Origin: Synechocystis sp. LKSZ1
GTDB taxonomy: Bacteria > Cyanobacteriota > Cyanobacteriia > Cyanobacteriales > Microcystaceae
NCBI RefSeq assembly: GCF_040436315.1
Contig: NZ_AP031572.1
Span: 2,542,001-2,606,000, forward strand
Length of the DNA stretch: 64,000 nucleotides
Direction: 5' to 3'
Notes under the pieces: model-generated
What the model saw: the letters and a program-made list of their open reading frames with translations, nothing else
Told to the model about the DNA's origin: nothing
Databases searched by the model: none
Translations under genes and position numbers: made by a program
Part shown: positions 8,253 to 18,457 of the stretch, piece by piece
Position numbering within the stretch: the first letter of the stretch is position 1
How the letters are laid out: each line of letters begins with the position of its first letter

Positions 8253-9725
8253 CTATTGATTTTGTTGGTAGATAGGGAAGGTCTCCGGGTCTGGGGCCAG
8301 CACCCAAGTATCTTTACTGCCGCCCCCCTGAGAGGAATTCACCACCAGAGAACCCTTTTTCAGGGCCACCCGCGTCAGTCCACCGGGATGGACGTAGATA
8401 TCTTCCCCCCGGTGCAGAATATAGGGCCTTAAATCCACGTGGCGGCCCTCCACTTGGTCATCGATTAGCGTGGGCACCCGCGACAGACTCAAGATCGGTT
8501 GGGCAATGTAATTGCGGGGATTGGCCTGGATGCGCTGGGCAAATTCCTGGCGCTCCGCCGGGGTCGCCGCCGAGCCCACCAACATACCATAGCCGCCGGA
8601 TTCATTGGCCGCCTTCACCACCAAACTCTCCAGGTGGTCTAGAACGTAACGCCGGTCTTCTTCTTGCCAACAGAGGTAGGTGGGCACATTGGCCAGTAGG
8701 GGGTCTTCCCCAAGGTAGTAGCGGATCATGGCAGGAACGTAGGCATAGACCACCTTGTCATCGGCCACGCCAGTTCCCGGTGCATTGGCCAATACCACTC
8801 GGCCCTGGCGATAGACCTCCATCAGGCCCGGCACGCCCAGGAGCGAATCGGGGCGAAAGACCTGGGGGTCTAAAAAATCATCATCGACACGGCGATAGAC
8901 CACATCCACCCGATGCAAGCCCTTGGTGGTTCTCATTTGCAAGTAACCATCCACCACCACTAAATCCCGGCCCTCCACCAGTTCCACCCCCATCTGCTGG
9001 GCCAGGAAAGAATGCTCGTAGTAGGCGGAATTGTAGATACCAGGAGTCAGGACAACCACCGTGGGATTGGGTAAATGGGGCGGCGCTAGGCCCAAGAGGG
9101 TCTCCAGCAAATTACCGGGATAGTCATCAATGGGCCGGACTCGCATTGTCTGGAAAATATCGGGAAAAGTACTCTTCATCACCCGACGATTATCCAGCAC
9201 GTAGGAAATGCCGGAGGGAACCCGTAGATTATCCTCCAGCACATACCATTGACCATCCCGGTCTCGTACTAGATCAGTACCCGTAATATGGCACCAGATG
9301 TTATGGACTGGTTTTAAGCCAATGCAGGGTTTTAAGAAGCCTGTGGCGGATTGGATGACTTCCGCCGGAATCGCACCATCCTTGAGAATCTGTTGAGGGC
9401 CATAAATATCCGCCAGAAACAGATTCAGGGCCCGAATCCGTTGTTTAAGACCTGTTTCCAGCCCTTGCCATTCCTGGGCGCTGATGATGCGGGGAATAAT
9501 ATCAAAGGGAAAAATTCTTTCCAGGCCCCGCTGGTCGCTATAGACATTAAAGGTCACGCCTAACCTAAACAGGGCGATCTGGGCGGCCTGTTGATACTGC
9601 TGGAGCTGTTGCAGGCTAATATTTTGGATGCCTTGAATTAAAGCTGCTAGATGGGGCCGGGGTTGACCAGGGGCCAAAAAGAGTTCATCGTAAAAATCTT
9701 CGGGATCATAATTATTGATCTGCAC
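8253..9725 (-). CDS. Circularly permuted ATP-grasp type 2 protein
   Basis: The frame is open back to 9818, but a strong ribosome site (AGGAGG) 7 nt before a GTG at 9725 marks the start, giving 490 residues that begin [20 protein letters not shown] as in homologues. The family signatures include [52 protein letters not shown] and [16 protein letters not shown]. The enzyme is predicted to ligate an amino group to a carboxylate with ATP; no product is established. It is the first gene of the three-gene unit with alpha-E and transglutaminase. The 93 codons' worth of bases upstream of GTG in frame overlap the intergenic region before ndk and are not needed. Confidence 0.93.
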   Translation of the reverse strand: MQINNYDPEDFYDELFLAPGQPRPHLAALIQGIQNISLQQLQQYQQAAQIALFRLGVTFNVYSDQRGLERIFPFDIIPRIISAQEWQGLETGLKQRIRALNLFLADIYGPQQILKDGAIPAEVIQSATGFLKPCIGLKPVHNIWCHITGTDLVRDRDGQWYVLEDNLRVPSGISYVLDNRRVMKSTFPDIFQTMRVRPIDDYPGNLLETLLGLAPPHLPNPTVVVLTPGIYNSAYYEHSFLAQQMGVELVEGRDLVVVDGYLQMRTTKGLHRVDVVYRRVDDDFLDPQVFRPDSLLGVPGLMEVYRQGRVVLANAPGTGVADDKVVYAYVPAMIRYYLGEDPLLANVPTYLCWQEEDRRYVLDHLESLVVKAANESGGYGMLVGSAATPAERQEFAQRIQANPRNYIAQPILSLSRVPTLIDDQVEGRHVDLRPYILHRGEDIYVHPGGLTRVALKKGSLVVNSSQGGGSKDTWVLAPDPETFPIYQQNQ

Positions 9726-9731
9726 AACCAG

Positions 9732-9737
9732 GCCTCC
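9732..9737 (-). promoter_or_regulatory. Ribosome binding site fixing the GTG start of the ATP-grasp gene
   Basis: On the minus strand AGGAGG lies 6-7 nt before GTG at 9725. No comparable site precedes the upstream in-frame ATG at 9818, so the GTG is preferred. Confidence 0.65.
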
Positions 9738-9966
9738 TGTTAACCGGAACCCTAACCTATCCTCATCCATGGCCCCTCGGCTCGACGTCAGGAAAGATTC
9801 TCGGCGTATTGACAACACTGTCCTTAGGGTCAGGCCAAGGGCCCCAAAAAAAAGTAACTTGGGATACTTTTATCCCGCCGCCACCCGTTCTCGTCCCCCG
9901 TTTCCCGTCCGCTGGCCCTTGGCCCAAGGGTGGTACAATGCGTTTGTTCAAATCCACCCTAGCAAC

Positions 9967-9972
9967 GAGGAG
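9967..9972 (+). promoter_or_regulatory. Ribosome binding site for ndk (TTG start)
   Basis: GAGGAG, 6 nt upstream of the TTG at 9979 that begins the conserved NDK N-terminus; this decides for the rare TTG codon. Confidence 0.6.
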
Positions 9973-9978
9973 ACTAAT

Positions 9979-10428
9979 TTGGAACGCACATTTATTATGG
10001 TCAAACCCGACGGAGTTCAGCGGAATCTGGTCGGCGAAATTATCCGTCGTTTTGAAACGAAGGGCTTTAAGTTAGTCGGCCTCAAGCTCATGGCAGTTAG
10101 CAAAGAACTGGCGGAAAAACATTACGAATCCCTGAAAGATAAGCCCTTTTTTCCTGGCCTGGTGGAGTTTATCTGCTCTTCCCCTGTAGTGGCCATGGTC
10201 TGGGAAGGAGAAAACGTGGTTGTTACCTCTCGCCAAATGATTGGGGCCACCAATCCCCACGCCGCTGTGCCCGGTACCATTCGGGGAGATTTTGGGGTTG
10301 CCGTCGGACGCAATATTATCCATGGTTCTGATGCCATTGAAACGGCCCAACGGGAAATTGCCCTCTGGTTTAGCGAAACGGAATTAGCTCCCTGGGATGC
10401 AACGATTGCGCCTTGGTTGTACGAGTAA
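9979..10428 (+). CDS. ndk: Nucleoside diphosphate kinase
   Basis: A 149-residue enzyme that equalises nucleoside tri- and diphosphate pools by a phosphohistidine intermediate. The frame is open far upstream, but NDK proteins begin [19 protein letters not shown], and here that reading starts with TTG at 9979, 6 nt after GAGGAG at 9967-9972. The catalytic histidine is H115 in [20 protein letters not shown]. Length and motifs are normal for the small hexameric class. It lies divergent to the ATP-grasp operon and is the last host-like gene before the AT-rich island. Confidence 0.97.
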   Translation: MERTFIMVKPDGVQRNLVGEIIRRFETKGFKLVGLKLMAVSKELAEKHYESLKDKPFFPGLVEFICSSPVVAMVWEGENVVVTSRQMIGATNPHAAVPGTIRGDFGVAVGRNIIHGSDAIETAQREIALWFSETELAPWDATIAPWLYE

Positions 10429-10440
10429 CTTCAGTTATCT

Positions 10441-10585
10441 GATGGGCTTTGCCCTAGAAGAGGATGAAGAGATAGTTATGGCCTGGAATCTGAGTCGCAA
10501 TGAGCCAATCTATGGCAAGGCGGCCCAGAGACAGGCCTTTAAGGTCTTTAGAACCCTCTATGACCAAGGCCCTCTGGGGGTTTAG
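10441..10585 (+). CDS. Possible small ORF or gene remnant at the island edge
   Basis: After the ndk stop, ATG at 10441 opens 47 codons (MGFALEEDEEIVMAWNLSRN... ending YDQGPLGV). The composition looks protein-like and host-like, yet I do not recognise it and there is no clear ribosome site. It may be a genuine small protein, or the surviving piece of a gene cut by whatever inserted the AT-rich DNA that begins right after it. Confidence 0.3.
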
Positions 10586-10953
10586 CTTACATGAAGCCGA
10601 TGGTAGCTAGACCTCCTTATTTGATAATAATTTTAAGTATCTTTACAAATAATTGCGAAAGACTCATGTTCTTGTTATTCTCAATACATCTTAAGTAGAA
10701 AGTACTTACAGGCGATTTAGGAAACAAGCAATATCATCTATAAGCGAATAGCATTATGTCGTTTGCTTCGCTATTTTATGGCTTTTTTGTTTCACTTTAA
10801 ACTTCTGGTTATAGATAAATTTTTTGATTTTTATACGGTGAGAAATGTACCTCATCTTAAGACTGTAGATAGTTCCAATAAATGCTTACTCATCGCTCTC
10901 ACAGACGACAGAAACCTATTGAGGTTCATGCTCTTTATCCTAGATATCCACTG
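10586..10953 (+). other. AT-rich intergenic leader of the giant helicase gene
   Basis: About 370 bases without a convincing gene. Composition changes sharply to AT-rich at its left edge. It holds a sigma70-like pair TTGCGA (10653-10658) and TATTCT (10676-10681) with a 17-nt spacer, and a second weaker pair TTATAG (10809-10814) and TATACG (10832-10837), also 17 nt apart. A 6-bp inverted repeat AGCGAA / TTCGCT lies near 10742-10775. No repeat marking an attachment site was seen. Confidence 0.4.
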
Positions 10954-13900
10954 ATGGGAGTTATTACATGGACATCAGATAAAGCATTTGGTCATATAAA
11001 ACCTGATATTAATATCATAAATTTTTATCTGGGAAGGGTTTTTGCAAACATTACTGGATATAAGGTCTTTGCACATATTACTGGATATAAAGGGCATCAT
11101 TCTAGAGATTGGCTAAGACAAAATGATATTTCTAATGAAAGATGCCTATTTACTCTTGGAGTAAGTCCTCATGAATATCAAAGAAATGGCAGAGCAATCG
11201 CTATTAATTGGCTTCTTGAAAGTGATCTTGCAGATCCAGAATCTCTCGAAACTTATTACTCAGATAGGCTAAAAGCACTAGCCAACTTTCCATCATCGTC
11301 ATTAAATAATATTCTACAGTCTCAATGGTACGTTGATTTATGGACAAGAAGTGGAGTTTTTAATTATCCACAAGTTAAGCTTGACCTAGACATTGATCCA
11401 TTACTTGCATCAGTAATAGATCAGTATGAGCAAAAAATTGAAAGTATTGAAGAATACAAAAGATGGATAAAAATTAAGCAAAAATCACCTTATTTTGCTA
11501 TAAATGAAGCAGAGAAAAACAGTCTTAAGCAACAAATGCTTGAAGCATTAAGGCAAAAGCCTACTGCGTTTTTTTCTAATCTGTCTTATAGTGAACTAAT
11601 TAACTTAATAGATGAATGCGAGCAATTCCTGCCTGATAATTTCTGGAGCCGTACATTAGCAGAGTTATCGGTAATGATGAAACCTCAGGAGCTGATTCAA
11701 ATTACTGAAAAGCTTACTGATTTAGACCGCCAAAAAGATTACATAAATGCTGTTTTTTCTGGTCGTACAATTGCTGTTGATATTGAAAGTGATGGAAAGC
11801 AAATTTATCAAATGGGCTGGTACATAAATGGACAAAGATCTCTTGAATCAGATAATGTTGCATTAAGCAATATTAGAAAAATTTTAGAAAAAATAGAAAC
11901 TCATGCTAATAGGCAACCACTTCAATGGTTAGTTGGTCATAACATAATTGCCTGGGATTTACCTATTCTGCGCCAATTCTATTCCAACTTTTTCCAAAAT
12001 ATTCCCGTCTGGGATACTCTATTGATATCATGGTTGCTAGAACCTTGGAAAAAAAGCCACGCCCTCACAACCTCAGACAAAGCCCACCAAGCTGACTATG
12101 ACGCAGAGGCGACTTTTCAACTTTTTCAACAACAACTTCCATATTTGCCTCAAAAGTTCAGAGAGTCACAAATTGAACAAGCGACTAATCCCCTTCAATG
12201 CCTGTATGAGTCTGGCGAAAGTATTGAGCGCTTAGGTGATTTAAAATATCCATCTTTGTCAGCTAATTTTGCTCAGTCTCCGAGGCTAATTGTTGTATCA
12301 AAATGGCGATTATGGTCAGAATTTGCGTGGCGGCCCAAGGTTATTCATGCTTATTCCGATGCCCAAATTCTCTCACCAGACAAACTAGACGAAGCGGTCG
12401 TTAATCATCCAGATAACGCTGGGCTAATGGCAATTGCTTGTGTCGTCAGAGATGCGGCAAACTACCAGATTCAAGTCACACTAGCCATGCTACCTGCTTG
12501 GTTAAAAGAACAAGTAGTCCAAATTCTCCCAAATTGTATTGATAATGATTTAGTACCAGATTTACGAGACTCTGGTGATTATATTCAAGTTACAACCTAT
12601 AGTGCCTACCGAAATGATATTGCTCAATTTCCAAACACAGAAAATATCCAACTAATCCATGCAGAAGAAAGCTATCTGGAGTTGATACCGCAAAGTCTAA
12701 GCCTGTCAATTACCGATGTTAACAAGCTTAATTTACCTGTCTCTAAACTTCCTACTCGTGATGAATTTAGTACAAATTCGCTCTTTGCCCAAAGTTTGTT
12801 CCAGCTTATAGACGAAGCCTCACTTTTACAATTAGTCCGTCAAGATGAGCTTCCCAAGTTTCGCTACTGGCTAGAATACAATCCTGTAGCCTTGCAAGAA
12901 ACCAATCACCCTTGCTGGTGGCTCCATCGATTTTGGAAGCAATTGCCGTCATTATTGACAATTCAAGAAACCAGTTCTAATTCCAACGATCAGGCAATAG
13001 CCACCTTGCCTCGCTGGCAAGCTACAGGAACATCGTACAACCGACTTGCTGAAGAAGCCATTCCCCCAACCTCTGGTAATCGTTTACGCTACTGGGAAGC
13101 TACCTTACTTCGATTATTTGCCCTTGCCGCTGTTTATAGCGATGAAACTACCATTGTTCTCCTAGCCACTCATTCCCGCGAAGTAGAGGCCATCACCCAT
13201 GTATTAGCTAATTTAGGACAAACTTATCGAGTGTCCAGTAGTGTGCTACGGGTCTTAGAAACCCTTCACCGTCGAGGAATGCGTCTAGCGGTTGATACCG
13301 TCAACAATGCTCACCTTTGGTTAGAAGCCTCTGAAACCTTGAGCTATCCCGTCCAATTGGTTATTGAGTCCTTGCCACTTTATCAGTGGTGGATCTGCCT
13401 AAACTCACAAGCCATTACGGAAGACCTCTCAATTCAACCAGAAGAAAATTTAGAACAAGAGCATGAAGCTGACGAAGACGAGAGTAACAGCGACGATGAT
13501 ATGGATGGCGCTGATCCTGAAATTTTGGACTCATTCACTCAATATGAATCTTCGTCGGTACCTCCTCGTCAACCTATTCCCGTCAGGCTGTCAGAAAGTG
13601 ATGTCTTAAACTGCCTTGATTACTATTTGAGACCTTGGCTCAATGGACTTTTGCAGTGCGAAACAGTTAAGTCCGTGCCCATTATCCTAGACTCTCGGCT
13701 GGACAGCGTTAGACTCAACCGAAGAAACGACTTGGTACGCCAAGACATCCCCATTTCCCCGCCAACTGAGGCAGAGGAAACAAGATTAATCGAAGCACTC
13801 AGAGATGGACTTGGAGAATTGGAGCGTCAGATAGCACCCACAGATTACGAATCCTATCGAGCTTTTCTCCAGGCCAACTGGGATTATCCAGACTTTAGAG

Positions 13901-16900
13901 AAAATACTCAAAAGCCTGCCATCGAAGCCATTATTCCTAACAACCAAGATGTTTTAGTTCGCCTGCCCACGGGTGAAGGCAAATCGGTCTTGTTCCAGGT
14001 GCCAGCTCTACTGCGCGGTTTCCATACACAAAGGCTGACTCTAGTGATTACTCCCCTACGGGCCCTTATGGCAGATCAGGTCAAAAGTCTGTGGGCTAAG
14101 GGATTTTTGCAGTCGGTCGATTACTTGAGCGGAGATCGTGATTCTTGGGTGATGGATGAGGTATACCAAGGGATTGTAGATAATCGTATCAAACTGCTGT
14201 TTGTTGCTCCGGAGCGGTTCCGTGTAAAGCGTTTTCGGGAGGCCCTACAGCGTCGGTACGACATTGATAATGGATTTGAGTACGTCGTCATCGATGAAGC
14301 GCACTGCATCAGCCAGTGGGGGTTCGAGTTTCGACCCGATTATTTATATGTGATGAAAGAAATTCGGCGTTGCTACAGCAATACTCATCTACTCATGTTT
14401 TCTGCTACCGTTACAGAAGCTGTTAGAAGCGAGCTAGAACGAGAAGCTGGTATTGCAGAAGGTGAACGTGCCTATGTCGCACGTCCTGAAACTATGCGGC
14501 ATCCCATTCAGCCATTTATTCATCTGGGTGCTGAAAATGTCGGCACATCAATTTTTGGTAAAGATCCAGATGCCCTCATTTCTAACCGCATTGGTTATAT
14601 AGAAGAAGCTATCAAAAAAGCCAACCCAAAGATTAGTAGTATTATTATATTTGTTACTCGAAAAAATCATGCAGAGATACTGTGCAGACTACTCAAGGAG
14701 CGTCAAGAAGTGGATGCTACAGTTGAATATTTTCATGCGGGTCTGGAGGCCGAGACACGCCTTGAGATCTATGAAGCCTTTTTAGAGCGGCAAATACAGG
14801 TTCTAATTTGTACCAAAGCCTTTGGGATGGGAATGGATATTCCCCACATCCATTGGTGTATCCATCTCGCACCGCCACCTTACCTCGAAGACTATTTGCA
14901 AGAAGTGGGTAGAATTGGACGAGATCGCTTGTTGAGAGAAGAGGCTGGCCTCGACAGGTTAGAAGGAAAATTACTGTATGCACTGGCGGATTTCGATAAA
15001 AATCACGCTCAGATTAAAGAAAGCCGAATTACGCCCCCTATGCTTATCAAACTCTGGAACAGCATTCGGGACGCATCTAGACCATTAGCTCAAACCAATC
15101 AACAGGTCTGTATCATTCCAGTTGATCAATTTGATGATCTCACAGAAAATGCTCTAAGAAGTCATCTTTTTTGGCTAGAAAGATGTGAAAGAATTGAAAT
15201 CAAGGGTTATTTAGCGGGACTGCTTAAAATTCAAATTAATCGCGCTCAACTCGAAAAAGATGCTAATAAATCTAGTGATATTGGCTTACTTGCTCAAGCT
15301 TTGTTGGAAATCTACTCTCAATCTCCTAGCGACTCTCAAATATTATCTGAATCTCCAGAAAATATACCTAGAGAATCATCTGGTTTTCTAGATAATTTAT
15401 TTGGCTTTGCAAAAGACTTTCTTGGCTTTTTATTTGGCTCAAAATCAAATTCAACTAGAGTAGATTCAGCAATTGTTAAAGCTCAACAAGGTTCTGAAGC
15501 CAAGTCTAGTCAAACAATCCAAGAATTAGATGAAGCAGAAATTAAAATAGATTCTCTATGGCAGAAATCTGATTTACCTCGATTGGATGACGTCTATCAT
15601 GCTCTTTATCAATTAAATCGCTCTGGTAGTATTAAAATCTTAAGAGAAATTGAGTTTGAAGAAGGTAAGTATAACAACCTTCAAGCTCAAATGTGGACTT
15701 GGCTTGACAAGGTTTTGGAATTTCTTCTGGTCAGCTCTAATGATGTCAATAGAAGTATTTCAATCGAAATGATGCTGGCATCAATAAACAAAGCTGTTCT
15801 AGAGAAAGAAGAAGGTCAAAATATTACTCAAAGAAGAATGCAAAGCTCTCAGAGAAGAGTTGTGAGATCTGCAATCAAACTCTGTAATGATAGCTCTTTA
15901 AGGATTCGCGAAACTGTTGACAAAGAGAATAATATAATTTGGCAGTATACATTATCTAGAGAGCGCAAACAAATTATTGAAAAAAGGCTCAAAAACATTC
16001 AGTATCTAGCAAGTGAGATTGCTAAAAAATTAGCAACTGAATCAAGCTTAAGCTTAGCTAAATTATTAGAATGCTGTCAGACATCAATTAGTATTCGAGA
16101 CCTAAAAGCAGCTCTCAGACTGCTCTCTAATCTCGGCCTCTATAGAAACCAGAAAAAACTAACGACTTATAGCTATATTGTAGCAGTTCACAAAATAGAT
16201 AAAAATCTTGTCTCTCCAGGTGCTGAAGGTATCTTGGAAAGTGATTGTGAAATGTATGAGTGCTTAGCCAGAGTAAATAAAATGGCTGAGTTTCGCTCTT
16301 TTGCAACAGAGTTATATGCTTTATTGCCAGATAGTATGAAATCAGCTTATATCGATAAGTACTTCTCGGCTGATTCACCTGAAGAATTGCAGAAAGTGAT
16401 AGAAAAAAGTGTTGGCGAAATCGAGGAAGAAACCCTGCAACGAAATGCTGATTTATTAAATTTGTTAACTCGAGTTCGTCAAGAAGCATTTACTAAAGAA
16501 ATAGAGAAGCTAAGTGCAGAGCAATTGCTAGTTTGTCAGTTTCCTTATAACAAAAACTTGTTGGTCAATGCCGGCCCTGGCGCTGGTAAAACTCATGTCT
16601 TAATGATGAGGTGTGCAGACCTAATTTATCGCCAGGGGATACAGCCACGTGAAATTCTAGTTTTAGCCTTTAATCGCGCTGTTGTATATGAAATTAAAAA
16701 GAGAATTAGTCGGTTATTTACTGAGTTGGGCTATGGGTCTTATGTTCAGCGACTGCAAGTTTACACATTCCACAGCTTTGCATTAAAAAATCTAGATAGC
16801 GATCTTAAGAGCTTAGAAGATTCTCTGCATGAATTTGCTCTAAAAATGGCAGAAAATAGTGATTTTAGAGAACAAGTTGCTAGCCAGTATCGAGCAATTC

Positions 16901-18357
16901 TTGTTGATGAATTTCAAGATATGAATGAGGATTTTTATAGTGTTATTAATTCTCTTTATAAAGCCTCTGGTGCAGGTGTAATGGTCATTGGAGATGATGA
17001 TCAGGATATTCTTTTATGGAATCGATTGAAAAATCAACAGCTATGGCTAGCGGATTTTGGTCAAGCTCGTCTTCACGCTCACCAATACTTCGATGATTTT
17101 CAAACTAATTTTAATGCAGAATATCTTAATTTAACCTTTAACTATCGGTCAGCTATATCGATTGTAGAGCGCTCTCAATCATATACAAACAAAATTACTA
17201 ACAGGCTACAAAGAAGATTAAAAAGTGATGTGAAATTAAGTGCTTTTAGGAATGATACTGGAAGTGTTTATAGTATAATTTCCAATCTTGAAGAAATAGT
17301 AAAAGCTTTATTAGATGATGAGAATAGTAAACATCAAAAGAGTATTGCTGTCTTATGTAGAACTAATGCTCAAGCTTCTGAGATATATGAGAACTTTAGA
17401 GAAAATGGATTTCAATCATTAAAGATTCAGCGTTCAGACGACCTAAAGCTGTCTCAGATACGGGAAATTGCAGAGTGGCTAGATATTTGTGAAAACTATC
17501 AACAAAATAATGGAGAAATTTCTCTTTCTAATCAACTTTATTTACAGTTAATTAAACAATACAATCAATATAATTTAGCTGACCATGTTAAAGGGAAAGC
17601 ACAGATTGAAGAACTGTGGAATGCAACTTTAATAGAGAATAGCAATAACAGCATTTTAAGTCAACATATTGAGTTTATAAAAGACTTAAAAACTTCAGAT
17701 TTTGAGCGCGTTGTCAACCAGGTTTCATCTAGCAATTACAATATCACAATTTCAACAATCAATAAGGTTAAAGGGCTGGAGTTTGATGTTGTTTTTGTTA
17801 CTTCTTCTCAGGCTCGTTTTCCACTTACTAATAATCCTAATTCTGGAATTAAACTAAGGGATTTTGCTGCTGAAGAAGCCCGACTGTATTATGTGGCTCT
17901 GACTCGTGCTAAGAATACTCTTTACTTTAGTTGGGGAGATAGAGAAAAGTCTTGGAAAGATCTTAATCAATATACTAGCGTTAATCAAAATAGAGTTTTC
18001 CTTGAAGGTATTCCAGATGAGGTTTTTATTTCTTGGCCTGGATTTTCTATAGAATATAGATTTGGTTCTAATTTACGAGTTCAAGACCTTCAAAACTATA
18101 TTAAATCTCAAGTTAAAGTTAATGACTTGGTGCGTGTTAATCAAAGAACTATCTGTCATGGCAAAGACAATACAAGAATAGCAATACTAAGTAAGGATTT
18201 CTCGGGAAATAGTAATTCAAAGCTGAGAGTAAGTAATGTTTATCGCTATCCTGTTGATCTTCAAAGAATTAATGAGAATATTCTTAATAAAATCGCGCCT
18301 AAAATTAGAGAACAGGGTTGGTTATACACTGTATTACTAACTGGAAGACTCACTTGA
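10954..18357 (+). CDS. Giant multidomain protein: cold-shock-like / DEDDh exonuclease / degenerate DinG-like / RecQ helicase / UvrD helicase
   Basis: 2467 residues from ATG 10954; an in-frame ATG at 10882 would add 24 residues. 10954 is preferred because MGVITWTSDKAFGHIKPD then opens a cold-shock-like fold (about 1-90, with KVFAHITGYKG). Next is a DEDDh exonuclease: D276 and E278, GHN at 328-330 with D335, H378 and D383 in HQADYDA. Residues about 400-830 resemble a decayed DinG helicase (LIHAEES near 568-574 where DEAH would be). After an acidic linker (about 830-865) comes a RecQ-type SF2 helicase: TGEGKS 1006-1011, DEAH 1114-1117 followed by CISQWGFEFRPDY, and QEVGRIGR 1316-1323. The C-terminus is a UvrD-type SF1 helicase: GPGAGKT 1874-1880, DEFQD 1985-1989, GDDDQD, YVALTRAK 2313-2320. 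Codon use is AT-rich, unlike neighbours. Role unknown: DNA repair, or defence against foreign DNA, is inference. Confidence 0.9.
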   Translation: MGVITWTSDKAFGHIKPDINIINFYLGRVFANITGYKVFAHITGYKGHHSRDWLRQNDISNERCLFTLGVSPHEYQRNGRAIAINWLLESDLADPESLETYYSDRLKALANFPSSSLNNILQSQWYVDLWTRSGVFNYPQVKLDLDIDPLLASVIDQYEQKIESIEEYKRWIKIKQKSPYFAINEAEKNSLKQQMLEALRQKPTAFFSNLSYSELINLIDECEQFLPDNFWSRTLAELSVMMKPQELIQITEKLTDLDRQKDYINAVFSGRTIAVDIESDGKQIYQMGWYINGQRSLESDNVALSNIRKILEKIETHANRQPLQWLVGHNIIAWDLPILRQFYSNFFQNIPVWDTLLISWLLEPWKKSHALTTSDKAHQADYDAEATFQLFQQQLPYLPQKFRESQIEQATNPLQCLYESGESIERLGDLKYPSLSANFAQSPRLIVVSKWRLWSEFAWRPKVIHAYSDAQILSPDKLDEAVVNHPDNAGLMAIACVVRDAANYQIQVTLAMLPAWLKEQVVQILPNCIDNDLVPDLRDSGDYIQVTTYSAYRNDIAQFPNTENIQLIHAEESYLELIPQSLSLSITDVNKLNLPVSKLPTRDEFSTNSLFAQSLFQLIDEASLLQLVRQDELPKFRYWLEYNPVALQETNHPCWWLHRFWKQLPSLLTIQETSSNSNDQAIATLPRWQATGTSYNRLAEEAIPPTSGNRLRYWEATLLRLFALAAVYSDETTIVLLATHSREVEAITHVLANLGQTYRVSSSVLRVLETLHRRGMRLAVDTVNNAHLWLEASETLSYPVQLVIESLPLYQWWICLNSQAITEDLSIQPEENLEQEHEADEDESNSDDDMDGADPEILDSFTQYESSSVPPRQPIPVRLSESDVLNCLDYYLRPWLNGLLQCETVKSVPIILDSRLDSVRLNRRNDLVRQDIPISPPTEAEETRLIEALRDGLGELERQIAPTDYESYRAFLQANWDYPDFRENTQKPAIEAIIPNNQDVLVRLPTGEGKSVLFQVPALLRGFHTQRLTLVITPLRALMADQVKSLWAKGFLQSVDYLSGDRDSWVMDEVYQGIVDNRIKLLFVAPERFRVKRFREALQRRYDIDNGFEYVVIDEAHCISQWGFEFRPDYLYVMKEIRRCYSNTHLLMFSATVTEAVRSELEREAGIAEGERAYVARPETMRHPIQPFIHLGAENVGTSIFGKDPDALISNRIGYIEEAIKKANPKISSIIIFVTRKNHAEILCRLLKERQEVDATVEYFHAGLEAETRLEIYEAFLERQIQVLICTKAFGMGMDIPHIHWCIHLAPPPYLEDYLQEVGRIGRDRLLREEAGLDRLEGKLLYALADFDKNHAQIKESRITPPMLIKLWNSIRDASRPLAQTNQQVCIIPVDQFDDLTENALRSHLFWLERCERIEIKGYLAGLLKIQINRAQLEKDANKSSDIGLLAQALLEIYSQSPSDSQILSESPENIPRESSGFLDNLFGFAKDFLGFLFGSKSNSTRVDSAIVKAQQGSEAKSSQTIQELDEAEIKIDSLWQKSDLPRLDDVYHALYQLNRSGSIKILREIEFEEGKYNNLQAQMWTWLDKVLEFLLVSSNDVNRSISIEMMLASINKAVLEKEEGQNITQRRMQSSQRRVVRSAIKLCNDSSLRIRETVDKENNIIWQYTLSRERKQIIEKRLKNIQYLASEIAKKLATESSLSLAKLLECCQTSISIRDLKAALRLLSNLGLYRNQKKLTTYSYIVAVHKIDKNLVSPGAEGILESDCEMYECLARVNKMAEFRSFATELYALLPDSMKSAYIDKYFSADSPEELQKVIEKSVGEIEEETLQRNADLLNLLTRVRQEAFTKEIEKLSAEQLLVCQFPYNKNLLVNAGPGAGKTHVLMMRCADLIYRQGIQPREILVLAFNRAVVYEIKKRISRLFTELGYGSYVQRLQVYTFHSFALKNLDSDLKSLEDSLHEFALKMAENSDFREQVASQYRAILVDEFQDMNEDFYSVINSLYKASGAGVMVIGDDDQDILLWNRLKNQQLWLADFGQARLHAHQYFDDFQTNFNAEYLNLTFNYRSAISIVERSQSYTNKITNRLQRRLKSDVKLSAFRNDTGSVYSIISNLEEIVKALLDDENSKHQKSIAVLCRTNAQASEIYENFRENGFQSLKIQRSDDLKLSQIREIAEWLDICENYQQNNGEISLSNQLYLQLIKQYNQYNLADHVKGKAQIEELWNATLIENSNNSILSQHIEFIKDLKTSDFERVVNQVSSSNYNITISTINKVKGLEFDVVFVTSSQARFPLTNNPNSGIKLRDFAAEEARLYYVALTRAKNTLYFSWGDREKSWKDLNQYTSVNQNRVFLEGIPDEVFISWPGFSIEYRFGSNLRVQDLQNYIKSQVKVNDLVRVNQRTICHGKDNTRIAILSKDFSGNSNSKLRVSNVYRYPVDLQRINENILNKIAPKIREQGWLYTVLLTGRLT

Positions 18358-18457
18358 ATTTTTTAGGTGAAATTAGCTATTGATTTATTGCAGAAATATT
18401 GAATGGTTTATTTGAACCACCAAGGAATAGACACAACGATTCTGTAAAAGCCCAGAT

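Noticed and set aside
8780-9286. 168-codon plus-strand ORF inside the ATP-grasp gene
   Set aside because: Pro/Gly/Arg-rich composition with no family resemblance; it is an antisense shadow of a clearly coding gene.
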